64,000 bases of DNA from positions 62,001 through 126,000 of the forward strand of contig JAAFJP010000014.1 in the NCBI GenBank assembly GCA_013298125.1. The letters are read 5' to 3'. How positions within the stretch are numbered: position 1 is the first letter of the stretch; every line of letters starts with the position of its first letter. Made by a program: the position numbers and the translations under genes. The notes under the pieces are model-generated. The model saw only the letters and a program-made list of their open reading frames with translations, was not told where the DNA came from and made no database searches. Positions 8,135-15,682 of this stretch are shown here, in pieces. The DNA comes from Cytophagales bacterium (lineage in GTDB: Bacteria > Bacteroidota > Bacteroidia > Cytophagales > Spirosomataceae).

Positions 8135-8222
8135 GGAGAGTTGCCTGAGAGGCCGAAAGGAGCCGTTTGCTAAACTGCCGTACCTCACAAGGGTACCGAG
8201 GGTTCGAATCCCTCACTCTCCG
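8135..8222 (+). tRNA. tRNA-Ser (GCT)
   Basis: 88-nt class II tRNA with a 7-bp acceptor stem (GGAGAGT/ACTCTCC), discriminator G, long variable arm, GGTTCGAATCC T-loop and anticodon loop TTGCTAA. The anticodon stem as read (GCCGT/ACTGC) has one C-T mismatch. CCA is not encoded. Confidence 0.95.
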
Positions 8223-8277
8223 CATAATTGATAGAATTAAGGTTATAGTCTTCAATTTTGTTTAAGGTTTTAATTTT

Positions 8278-8351
8278 CGGGGTGTAGCGTAGCCCGGTAT
8301 CGCGCCTGCTTTGGGAGCAGGAGGTCGTAGGTTCGAATCCTGCCACCCCGA
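8278..8351 (+). tRNA. tRNA-Pro (TGG)
   Basis: 74 nt; acceptor CGGGGTG/CACCCCG, anticodon loop TTTGGGA between CCTGC and GCAGG, T-arm GGTTCGAATCC, discriminator A. Confidence 0.96.
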
Positions 8352-8393
8352 CAAAATAGTTATCATGTATTTGATAACTATTTTATTTTGAAC

Positions 8394-8467
8394 GGTTCCG
8401 TAGCTCAGTTGGATAGAGCAACAGATTTCTAATCTGTGGGTCACAGGTTCGAATCCTGTCGGGATCA
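8394..8467 (+). tRNA. tRNA-Arg (TCT)
   Basis: 74 nt; acceptor GGTTCCG/CGGGATC with two G-T pairs, anticodon stem ACAGA/TCTGT around TTTCTAA, D-arm AGCTCAGTTGGATAGAGC, T-arm CAGGTTCGAATCCTG. Confidence 0.96.
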
Positions 8468-8549
8468 CGAGGGTTACCAGTGGTAACACTCCCTTCGTGC
8501 CAGATGGCACATTTTATATATACAAACAACGTTATAGACGATGTTTGAT

Positions 8550-8622
8550 GATTCCGTAGCTCAGTCGGTAGAGCAATACACTTTTAATGTATGGGTCCTG
8601 GGTTCGAATCCCAGCGGGATCA
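8550..8622 (+). tRNA. tRNA-Lys (TTT)
   Basis: 73 nt; acceptor GATTCCG/CGGGATC, anticodon stem ATACA/TGTAT around CTTTTAA, T-arm CTGGGTTCGAATCCCAG. It shares acceptor and D-arm sequence with the neighbouring tRNA-Arg. Confidence 0.96.
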
Positions 8623-8632
8623 CTTCATAAAT

Positions 8633-8669
8633 AAAAAAGCCTTTGAATTTAATTTTCAGAGGCTTTTTT
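8633..8669 (+). terminator. Rho-independent terminator of the tRNA operon
   Basis: A 15-bp stem with one mismatch (AAAAAAGCCTTTGAA / TTCAGAGGCTTTTTT) and a terminal T-run, 11 nt after tRNA-Lys. Confidence 0.85.
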
Positions 8670-8749
8670 GTTGTGCAAAAGTCAAGATATTGAGTATATT
8701 TACGATTATTATAAGGCTTTTAATTTGCTTACAAAATCATTTTTTACTG

Positions 8750-9424
8750 ATGCAAAAATCAAAACTTTTTTTCCTAATCTTAATATTCTTCGTAATTACA
8801 TTAGTTGGTGCTTTGTATTGGTTTGAAAATCAAGAAGCCAGTCCAGAAGATAATCAGTATATCGCCCTTCCTGATAGTTTAGTCCAACAAATTGCCCAAA
8901 AAGATTCTGTCGAAAAAGCTAATTTTTTGAATGCACCACCACCCAAAATGGAGGAAGCCGTGAAGCCAAATGAAAAGTTTTTTGAACAGAAAAAAGATGC
9001 TTACACTTTCCAACTTTTTCGAGATTCTTTGGGGGTAAAATTGGCGGTTTTGTTTGGAACAAAGACGATTGGAATAAGTAAAGATAAAAGTTTAGAAAAG
9101 GTACAAAAAGCCGAAACAAGTGACTTGAATTCGGATGGTTATCCAGAAATTTTGATTTACACAAAAAATAACAATAAACTTGAATTTACAGGATATGAAG
9201 TTAAAAGGGGCTTACAAAAATTCTCTTTACCACCTCTCATGGGCAGACAAAAATTTGGGTATGTAGGACAGGATACTCTGTTTGTAGAAAATAATAATCT
9301 TGTCAGACGTTTTCAATTCAGAAATTCTCAATTTTCAACATTTCCATCAGGTACACGCACTTGTGAGTATTCACTTGGGCATGATTTGAAATTTTCTATG
9401 TTTAGGACTTTGGACACTGAATAA
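8750..9424 (+). CDS. Membrane-anchored protein of unknown function with an FG-GAP/VCBS-like motif
   Basis: About 224 residues. An N-terminal hydrophobic helix (about residues 5-25, ending LYWFENQ) has no Cys lipobox, so it is probably a signal anchor. The rest is soluble, with SDLNSDGYPEILIYTKN, a calcium-binding-like DxNxDGxxE loop typical of FG-GAP/VCBS repeats. A longer in-frame start at 8591 lies inside tRNA-Lys and is rejected. It stands alone between the tRNA terminator and a GNAT gene. No function can be named. Confidence 0.7.
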   Translation: MQKSKLFFLILIFFVITLVGALYWFENQEASPEDNQYIALPDSLVQQIAQKDSVEKANFLNAPPPKMEEAVKPNEKFFEQKKDAYTFQLFRDSLGVKLAVLFGTKTIGISKDKSLEKVQKAETSDLNSDGYPEILIYTKNNNKLEFTGYEVKRGLQKFSLPPLMGRQKFGYVGQDTLFVENNNLVRRFQFRNSQFSTFPSGTRTCEYSLGHDLKFSMFRTLDTE

Positions 9425-9429
9425 AGTAT

Positions 9430-9481
9430 AACAGGTTGGAAATCTGTTAATTAAATATATCGAACAGGTTGGAAACCTGTT
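9430..9481. repeat. Two tandem AACAGGTTGGAAACCTGTT hairpins
   Basis: Near-identical 19-nt palindromes at 9430-9448 (GGAAAT variant) and 9463-9481. The same family appears at 48767-48823. Confidence 0.85.
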
Positions 9482-9492
9482 ATACAAAAAGT

Positions 9493-10002
9493 ATGTCTCA
9501 CAAAATCATCAAAGCCACTCCCGAAGACAACAAAATTCTCTCAGATTTATGTTTTGAGATTTATCCACAAACCTTCTCGTATTTATGGCATGATGAAGGA
9601 AAGTGGTATATGGAAACGATGTACAATCCTGATAAAATGTTACAGGAATTGGAGGATAAAAATTCTGAATTTTACTTTTTGACAATAAATGACGAACCTC
9701 GTGGGTATTTGAAATTAAATCACTCCTTTAAAGATGAACCCGAAAGTTTTGAAATTGAAAGAATTTACATTGACCAAAACTTTACAGGACAAGGTTATGG
9801 AAATATTTTGCTAAATTTTGGAATTGAAATAGCTCGTTTAATGGAAAGAAAAACCGTCTATTTGAAAGTTATGGCTTCTGGAATTGGCACAATCAAGTTT
9901 TATGAAAAGAATGGGTTTGAAGCAATTGGTTCAGAATTACTGCCTTATGAATTGCTAAAATCGGAGCTAAGGACAATCAATACAATGAAAAAAATCTTAT
10001 AA
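9493..10002 (+). CDS. GNAT-family N-acetyltransferase
   Basis: 169 residues with a GNAT fold: IERIYIDQNFTGQGYGNILL is motif A (acetyl-CoA pyrophosphate loop, Q-x-x-G-x-G), followed by KVMASGIGTIKFYEKNGFEAIG as motif B. The start at 9493 is preferred because a start at 9469 falls in the hairpin repeat. It lies 12 nt upstream of the sugar-acid dehydratase and may be co-transcribed with it. The acceptor substrate is unknown. Confidence 0.85.
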   Translation: MSHKIIKATPEDNKILSDLCFEIYPQTFSYLWHDEGKWYMETMYNPDKMLQELEDKNSEFYFLTINDEPRGYLKLNHSFKDEPESFEIERIYIDQNFTGQGYGNILLNFGIEIARLMERKTVYLKVMASGIGTIKFYEKNGFEAIGSELLPYELLKSELRTINTMKKIL

Positions 10003-10014
10003 AAATACCTCATA

Positions 10015-11724
10015 ATGGAAAAATTACGCTCACAAAATTGGTTCGGTAAAAAGGGGAAAGACGGTTTTATTTACCGTGCTTGGATGAAAAATCAGGGGAT
10101 TCCTGATGATATGTTTGATGGTCGCCCTGTGATTGGGATTTGTAACACTTGGTCGGAACTTACGCCCTGTAATGCTCATTTCAGAGACTTGGCTGAATCT
10201 GTCAAAAAGGGTGTTTACGAGGCAGGAGGCTATCCAGTAGAGTTTCCCGTGATGTCTTTGGGTGAGACATTAATTAAGCCAACTGCCATGTTATACCGTA
10301 ATTTGGCAAGTATGGACGTAGAGGAATCCATCCGTGCAAACCCGATTGACGGTGTCGTTTTGCTTTGCGGTTGTGATAAAACTACGCCTTCACTTGTGAT
10401 GGGAGCGTGTTCTGTTGACATTCCTACGCTCGTGATTTCTGGTGGACCGATGCTCAAAGGTCATTGGCGAGGCAAAGACATTGGTACTTCTGATGTTTGG
10501 CGTTTTGCCGAAGCCTTCAAATTAGGTGAAATTAATGAGCAACAGTTCGTAGAAGCGGAGGGCTGTATGGCTCGTACACAAGGGCATTGTGCCGTGATGG
10601 GAACTGCCTCGACGATGGCTACGATGGTGGAAGCCCTCGGACTTTCCTTGCCAAATAATGCAGCCATTCCTGCGGCTGATGTGCGTAGAAAGGTAATTTC
10701 TCAATTATCAGGTCGTCGGATTGTGGAGATGGTTAAGGAAGATTTGACGCTATCAAAAATTTTGACTCGTGAGGCATTTGAAAATGCCATTATGATAAAC
10801 GCTGCCATTGGTGGTTCGACAAATTTTGTGATTCACCTTTTGGCTATTGCAGGTAGAATTGGCGTAGAATTGAACATGGAAGATTTTGATAAATTTTCTC
10901 AAAATATCCCTCTATTGGCTAATTTACAGCCTTCTGGTTCATTTTTCATGGAAGATTTATATTATGCAGGAGGATTACCCGCCGTTATCAAAGAGATGAA
11001 AAATGTGCTCCATAATGATGCTTTGACTGTCAATGGAAAAGGAATTGGAGCAAATTCTGAAAGTGCCGAGGTATTCGATAGAAATATTGTCGGGACGATG
11101 GAAGTGCCATTTAAAGAAAGTTCTGGAATAGCGGTTGTCAGGGGAAATCTTGCTCCCAATGGTGCTGTGATTAAACCATCAGCGGCAACCCCTGCCTTGA
11201 TGACTCACCGAGGAAAAGCCGTAGTTTTTGAGACCATCGAAGACTATCACGCAAGAATAGAAGACCCAGATTTGGATATTGATGAACACTCAATTATGGT
11301 TCTTAAAAATGTAGGACCAAAAGGGTATCCTGGAATGGCAGAAGTGGGGAACATGGGCATTCCAAAGAAATTATTAGAAAAAGGCGTTCACGATCTAGTA
11401 AGGATTTCTGACGGTAGAATGTCTGGAACTGGCTTTGGAACTGTTGTCCTCCATGTTTCACCCGAAGCGGCGGATGGTGGAAACTTAGCATTGGTTCAAA
11501 ATGGCGATTATATCAGTTTAGACGTACCAAACAGGACTTTGAACTTAGAAGTCTCAGACGAAGAATTATCAAAAAGGCGTAAAAATTGGCAACCAATCGA
11601 TATGAACATTACTCGTGGCTATGTGAGTATGTACATCAAACACGTTGAACAGGCACATTTAGGAGCTGATATGGACTTTTTGAAAGGGAAGTCGGGGAGT
11701 GTGGTTTCGAGGGATTCGCATTAA
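10015..11724 (+). CDS. Sugar-acid dehydratase of the IlvD/Edd family (arabinonate/xylonate dehydratase-like)
   Basis: 569 residues, standard for the family. The three Fe-S cysteines are visible in CNTWSELTPCNAH, CGCDKTTPS and EGCMARTQGHC. The N-terminal NWFGKKGKDGFIYRAWMKNQG block and MDVEESIRANP are typical of aldonate dehydratases (L-arabinonate, D-xylonate) rather than of branched-chain IlvD. The expected reaction is removal of water from a sugar acid to a 2-keto-3-deoxy acid, with a [2Fe-2S] or [4Fe-4S] cluster and Mg2+. A terminator follows immediately. No ilv genes are nearby, supporting a catabolic role. Confidence 0.87.
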   Translation: MEKLRSQNWFGKKGKDGFIYRAWMKNQGIPDDMFDGRPVIGICNTWSELTPCNAHFRDLAESVKKGVYEAGGYPVEFPVMSLGETLIKPTAMLYRNLASMDVEESIRANPIDGVVLLCGCDKTTPSLVMGACSVDIPTLVISGGPMLKGHWRGKDIGTSDVWRFAEAFKLGEINEQQFVEAEGCMARTQGHCAVMGTASTMATMVEALGLSLPNNAAIPAADVRRKVISQLSGRRIVEMVKEDLTLSKILTREAFENAIMINAAIGGSTNFVIHLLAIAGRIGVELNMEDFDKFSQNIPLLANLQPSGSFFMEDLYYAGGLPAVIKEMKNVLHNDALTVNGKGIGANSESAEVFDRNIVGTMEVPFKESSGIAVVRGNLAPNGAVIKPSAATPALMTHRGKAVVFETIEDYHARIEDPDLDIDEHSIMVLKNVGPKGYPGMAEVGNMGIPKKLLEKGVHDLVRISDGRMSGTGFGTVVLHVSPEAADGGNLALVQNGDYISLDVPNRTLNLEVSDEELSKRRKNWQPIDMNITRGYVSMYIKHVEQAHLGADMDFLKGKSGSVVSRDSH

Positions 11725-11731
11725 TTCAAAC

Positions 11732-11767
11732 AAAAAAGTGGACGGTAATTTTATCGTCCACTTTTTT
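11732..11767 (+). terminator. Terminator after the dehydratase
   Basis: A 13-bp stem (AAAAAAGTGGACG / CGTCCACTTTTTT) with T-run, 8 nt after the stop. Confidence 0.85.
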
Positions 11768-11783
11768 GTTTCAGAGAAATTTG

Positions 11784-11791
11784 TAGATTTG
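11784..11791 (+). promoter_or_regulatory. -7 element for the FAD dehydrogenase operon
   Basis: TAGATTTG, a full TAnnTTTG match, about 20 nt before the TTG start. No well-spaced -33 partner. Confidence 0.5.
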
Positions 11792-11811
11792 TAGCTTAAA
11801 GAAATACCATT

Positions 11812-13269
11812 TTGAAAACAATCCAATACCAAATAATCATCGTGGGTGCAGGCAGTGCAGGGATGTGCTGTGCAATCCGTGCTGCCGAACGTGGACTTCA
11901 TGTTTTAGTCATTGAAAAAGATTCTGTTGTAGGAGGCACTTTGCATCTTACGGCTGGGCATTTGAGTGCGGGCGGAACTCGCCGTCAGAAATCAAAAGGG
12001 ATTGATGATTCTCCACAAAAGCATTTTGATGAAGTAATGAAAATTAGTCAAAATACTGCCAATCCCGAAATTGTAAAATTAGCGACTGAACTCGCTCCAA
12101 AAACCGTTGATTGGTTGGAAGATAATGGTTTTGAGTTTGCTCCTGAAACCCCCGCCATCATCTACGGACACGCTCCTTACGCCACCCCACGCACGTATTG
12201 GGGCAATCAAGACTATGCAGGAGGCAGAATCGCCACGGCTGGAATTACTATTTTCAATACCTTAAAACCTATTTGGGATAAATACGTTGAAGAAGGGAAA
12301 ATTAAGGTTTTGTTAGAACATAAACTAACGAATTTAGTTAAAATTGATAATAGAGTTGTTGGCGTAAAGGCTCAACACGAAGGTAAAGAAAGTATTTTTC
12401 ACGGAAAAAATATCGTTTTGACAACGGGCGGATATGCTTCAAATCATGAATTTTTCAAAAAAGTTACGCCCGACCATCCAAGATTAATTTCAACGGCAAG
12501 ACCCACCTCAACGGGTGATGGAATAATAGCTGCCCAAGCCATTGGAGCAAATTTCAAAGGGGCAGAAATGCACAATTCGACTTTGGGAGGAATAGAACTC
12601 GAACCCATGTCTGGACGAACAGATTTCTGGAAACAATGGGCGAGAGTTTCAAATTCTGTCGATAGAAAACCAAGAGAAATTTACGTAAATGAACAAGCCG
12701 AAAGATTCATAAATGAAGATGAACCAAACCCCGATGTTCGAGAAAAATTAGTCCATAAACAATCTGGGCGAAGATTTTGGTTGATTTTTGATGAAACTGC
12801 ATTAATGGCAGGTGCATCCATAATTCCACAATGGACACAAGAAAAAATCAAAGAAGAATGCCAAAATGAAAAGGCAATGTGGAAGGCTGATTCCATTTCA
12901 GAATTAGCTCAGAAAATTGGATTAGATGCTGAAAAATTAAACGAAACGGTTAATCAGTTTAATCAAAATTGTAAAGATAAATCTGACCCAGATTTTGCAA
13001 GAAACTTAACGAACGAAGAAACTGTTTTTCCAATACAAAATGCTCCATTTTACGCTATTTTGACCTATGCGTACTCTTTAATTACTTTCGGAGGTTTGGC
13101 AACCAATGCCAATTTACAAGTACTAAACGATGACAATGAACCCATCGAAGGCTTATACGCCGCAGGAGAAATCATGGGCGTTTCCTCAACCAGTGGCGAT
13201 GCTTTTTGTGGAGGAATGGTTTTAACTCCCGCATTGAGTTTTGGGAAATATTTAGGGGAGGTTCTTTAA
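11812..13269 (+). CDS. FAD-dependent dehydrogenase, fumarate reductase/TcuA-like
   Basis: 485 residues. The N-terminal dinucleotide-binding motif is IIVGAGSAGMCCAIRAAERG followed by VIEKDSVVGGT; the C-terminal FAD site is GLYAAGEIMG...FCGGMVLTPAL. The architecture (FAD-binding 2 family) matches fumarate reductase, 3-ketosteroid dehydrogenase and tricarballylate dehydrogenase flavoproteins. It starts at a TTG, with no suitable ATG nearby. No signal peptide or cytochrome partner is present, so soluble. It heads a run with an HMG-CoA-lyase-like protein and an aconitase-type dehydratase, consistent with handling a branched or tricarboxylic acid; substrate inferred. Confidence 0.83.
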   Translation: MKTIQYQIIIVGAGSAGMCCAIRAAERGLHVLVIEKDSVVGGTLHLTAGHLSAGGTRRQKSKGIDDSPQKHFDEVMKISQNTANPEIVKLATELAPKTVDWLEDNGFEFAPETPAIIYGHAPYATPRTYWGNQDYAGGRIATAGITIFNTLKPIWDKYVEEGKIKVLLEHKLTNLVKIDNRVVGVKAQHEGKESIFHGKNIVLTTGGYASNHEFFKKVTPDHPRLISTARPTSTGDGIIAAQAIGANFKGAEMHNSTLGGIELEPMSGRTDFWKQWARVSNSVDRKPREIYVNEQAERFINEDEPNPDVREKLVHKQSGRRFWLIFDETALMAGASIIPQWTQEKIKEECQNEKAMWKADSISELAQKIGLDAEKLNETVNQFNQNCKDKSDPDFARNLTNEETVFPIQNAPFYAILTYAYSLITFGGLATNANLQVLNDDNEPIEGLYAAGEIMGVSSTSGDAFCGGMVLTPALSFGKYLGEVL

Positions 13270-13344
13270 TTGTTGAATTGTTGGATTGTTGAATTGTTGG
13301 AATGAACCACTTTTCAACAACTCAACAACTCAACAACTCAACAA
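13270..13344. repeat. Inverted word repeat (TTGTTGAA / TCAACAAC) filling an operon gap
   Basis: The gap between the FAD gene stop and the HMG-lyase ATG consists almost entirely of iterated TTGTTGAAT/TTGTTGGAT words followed by their complements (CAACAACTCAACAACT). It would fold into one long stem-loop. Confidence 0.85.
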
Positions 13345-14235
13345 ATGAAAATACATATTGAAGAACAAGGAACAAGAGACGGTTTTCAAGTTGAAGCCGC
13401 CCAAATTCCAACAGAATTAAAAATAAAATGGATTGAACAAGCTGTTGAAGCGGGCGTTAAACGAATTCAAATGTCATCCTTTGTTCATCCAAAATTAGTT
13501 CCACAAATGGCTGATGCTGAGGCGGTTTGTACAGGAGTTAAGAAAAAAGAAGGTGTGATTTATAGTGGATTAGTTTTGAATGTAAAAGGTGTCGAAAGAG
13601 CCATCAAATCAGGATTAAATCACGTAGCAATTTCAATGTCAGCAAGTGATACTCATAGTCGTAAAAATGCTAATAAATCTATTGAAGAATCTTTGATTGA
13701 ATTTGCTGAAATGGCAAGAGTTGCCAAAGAGGCGGGATTGACCGTCAGAGGAGGTATTCAATGTGCTTTTGGGTGTCGATACGAAGGTGACATTTCAGAG
13801 CAATTTGTGATAGATTTAGCCAAACGTCATCTCGATTTAGGCATTGATGAATTATCTTTGGCGGACTCGACGGGTATGGGAAATCCAGTCCAGATGAAAA
13901 GAATTATGTCTCAAATAGTGCCATTGGCAGGGAATTTGCCAGTTATTCTACACTTGCACGATACCGAAGGAAAAGGAATTGCCAACATGATTGCAGCCCT
14001 TGAATGTGGCGTAAATTATTTTGACACGGCTTTCGGAGGTTTAGGCGGATGTCCATTTATCAAAGGAGCAACGGGTAATATTGCAACCGAAGATGTCGTT
14101 CATTGTATCCATCAAATGGGCTACGAAACAGGGATTAATAACCTGAAAATGATTGAATTAGCGAAAGAAGTAGAAGTGTTTTTAGGCAGAAAACTGCCTG
14201 GAAAAATGAAAGAAGTTCTTGGTTCTATGTACTGA
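13345..14235 (+). CDS. Hydroxymethylglutaryl-CoA lyase-like enzyme (HMGL family)
   Basis: 296 residues, TIM-barrel HMGL family. The N-terminal EQGTRDGFQVEAA carries the catalytic Arg-Asp pair; HLHDTEG is the metal-binding His-x-His; GGLGGCPFIKGATGNIATED is the lyase signature with the active-site Cys. These separate HMG-CoA lyase from isopropylmalate synthases, which lack the Cys loop. Expected chemistry is retro-Claisen or retro-aldol cleavage of a 3-hydroxy-3-methyl acyl compound. Genes around it are not leucine catabolic genes, so the natural substrate may differ from HMG-CoA. Confidence 0.87.
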   Translation: MKIHIEEQGTRDGFQVEAAQIPTELKIKWIEQAVEAGVKRIQMSSFVHPKLVPQMADAEAVCTGVKKKEGVIYSGLVLNVKGVERAIKSGLNHVAISMSASDTHSRKNANKSIEESLIEFAEMARVAKEAGLTVRGGIQCAFGCRYEGDISEQFVIDLAKRHLDLGIDELSLADSTGMGNPVQMKRIMSQIVPLAGNLPVILHLHDTEGKGIANMIAALECGVNYFDTAFGGLGGCPFIKGATGNIATEDVVHCIHQMGYETGINNLKMIELAKEVEVFLGRKLPGKMKEVLGSMY

Positions 14236-14320
14236 GTTCTTGGTTGGAATTTTCAAACTATTTTCTTCATTAAAATTACTTTCATATTAAAAACACAGAA
14301 CAAAGAACTCAGAACCAAAA
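14236..14320. repeat. Inverted GAGTTCTTGGTT-type repeat in operon gap
   Basis: Just after the lyase stop CTGAGTTCTTGGTT is answered near 14300 by AACAAAGAACTCAG, so the gap folds back on itself. It ends directly at the TTG start of the next gene. Confidence 0.7.
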
Positions 14321-15538
14321 TTGCAAACTATAACAGAAAAAATATTATCAACCCACGCTGGTAAAAAAGTCTATGCAGGTGAATTAGCCGTCGTTACGGT
14401 TGATGGTATTATGGCATCCGACACCACAGCACCTTACGCAATCAAAGCCTTTGAAGAAATGGGCGGTGCAAAACTCTGGGATGCTGAAAAATGTACTTTT
14501 GTTATTGACCACGCTTCCCCCGCACCCAACGAAAGAATCGCTAATCTCCATAAATTTATGCGAGATTTTGCCTTTGCCCAAAACATCAGATTATTCGATA
14601 TTGGCGAAGGAATATGCCACCAGTTAATCATAGAGAAGGATTTAGTAAGACCTGGGCAAGTTTTCATAGGGGCAGATTCACATACTTGTACATACGGTTC
14701 GCTCAACGCATTTGCCACGGGTGTAGGCTCGTCCGACTTGGCAGCGGTCATGCTTACAGGTAAAATTTGGTTGAAAGTTCCAGATACAATCAAGGTGATA
14801 TACAAAGGAATTTTACCAAAAAATATTGTTGCAAAAGATTTAATTTTAGCCTTAGAAAAAATATTAGGGATTGACGGAGCAACCTACCAAACCATTGAAT
14901 TTCATGGTGAAGTGGTAGAAAAACTAAGTTTGGCAAGTCGAATGACGATGGCAAACATGGCAATTGAAATGGGAGCAAAAGCGGGAATTTTTACCCCAAT
15001 TGGTTTGCAATTACCTTACGAATGGACTCCAACTTTTGCGGATGAAGATGCCAAATATATCAGAACGATTGAGATAGACGTTAGCAATCTCAATTCTCAG
15101 ATTGCCTTTCCAAATTCACCAGATAATGTTCACGACATACAAAAAGCCCTCGGAACGCCCGTACAGTACGCTTTTATCGGAACTTGTACCAATGGAAGGC
15201 TTGACGATTTGCACGAAGTAGCTGATATTTTGAGAAATAAAAAAATTGCTCAAACTGTGAGACTTTTGATTGCACCTGCGTCTAAACAAGTGTTCATTGA
15301 TGCCATGAATGATGGCACTGCCCAAATTTTAATGCAAGCGGGAGCAACATTTTTACCTTCTGGTTGTGGACCTTGCGTTGGTTCACATCTTGGCGTTCCA
15401 GGCGATGGAGAAACTGTAATTTCAGCGGGAAATCGTAATTTCAAAGGCAGAATGGGAAATCCTAATGCCCAAGTTTATCTGAGTTCGCCTTCGATAGTGG
15501 CAAAATCTGCCCTAAAAGGTGTCATATCAGATGAATAA
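14321..15538 (+). CDS. Aconitase-family dehydratase large subunit (3-isopropylmalate dehydratase LeuC-like)
   Basis: 405 residues, slightly shorter than classical LeuC (about 465) and like the archaeal/DmdA group. ADSHTCTYGSLNAFATGVGSSD, GTCTNGR and PSGCGPCVG provide the three cysteines of the 4Fe-4S cluster. It uses a TTG start right at the end of a repeat. Its partner small (swivel) subunit lies at 17303, separated by a subtilase gene. It should isomerise or hydrate a 2-hydroxy dicarboxylate; homoaconitate, dimethylmalate or isopropylmalate-like substrates are all possible. No other leu genes occur here. Confidence 0.87.
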   Translation: MQTITEKILSTHAGKKVYAGELAVVTVDGIMASDTTAPYAIKAFEEMGGAKLWDAEKCTFVIDHASPAPNERIANLHKFMRDFAFAQNIRLFDIGEGICHQLIIEKDLVRPGQVFIGADSHTCTYGSLNAFATGVGSSDLAAVMLTGKIWLKVPDTIKVIYKGILPKNIVAKDLILALEKILGIDGATYQTIEFHGEVVEKLSLASRMTMANMAIEMGAKAGIFTPIGLQLPYEWTPTFADEDAKYIRTIEIDVSNLNSQIAFPNSPDNVHDIQKALGTPVQYAFIGTCTNGRLDDLHEVADILRNKKIAQTVRLLIAPASKQVFIDAMNDGTAQILMQAGATFLPSGCGPCVGSHLGVPGDGETVISAGNRNFKGRMGNPNAQVYLSSPSIVAKSALKGVISDE

Positions 15539-15575
15539 AATATTAGAATTATACCATTTTTTTAGGTTTTTTCAT

Positions 15576-15583
15576 TAGATTTG
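15576..15583 (+). promoter_or_regulatory. -7 element upstream of the subtilase
   Basis: TAGATTTG, about 100 nt before the ATG at 15683, implying a separate transcript for subtilase plus small subunit. Confidence 0.5.
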
Positions 15584-15682
15584 TAGAACATTACTTGTTC
15601 AAATACAATTTTTTCGAGAATTTTATTTGTTAAAAAACAATATCCGCCAGATATAATCCTTCAATACTTTATATAACCAACC

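Noticed and set aside
8135-8622. tRNA cluster as phage or island attachment site
   Set aside because: No integrase and no direct repeat of a tRNA 3' end seen in the window.
8591-8749. Longer start for the 8750 gene
   Set aside because: It would begin inside tRNA-Lys and read through the terminator.
10230-11491. Minus-strand reading frames within the dehydratase
   Set aside because: Shadow frames opposite a strongly conserved gene, with no promoter or homology.
10015-11724. Biosynthetic IlvD (valine/isoleucine)
   Set aside because: N-terminal signature and lack of ilv neighbours favour an aldonate dehydratase.
14384-14805. Overlapping reading frames in the dehydratase large subunit
   Set aside because: Shadow frames of a clear aconitase-family gene.
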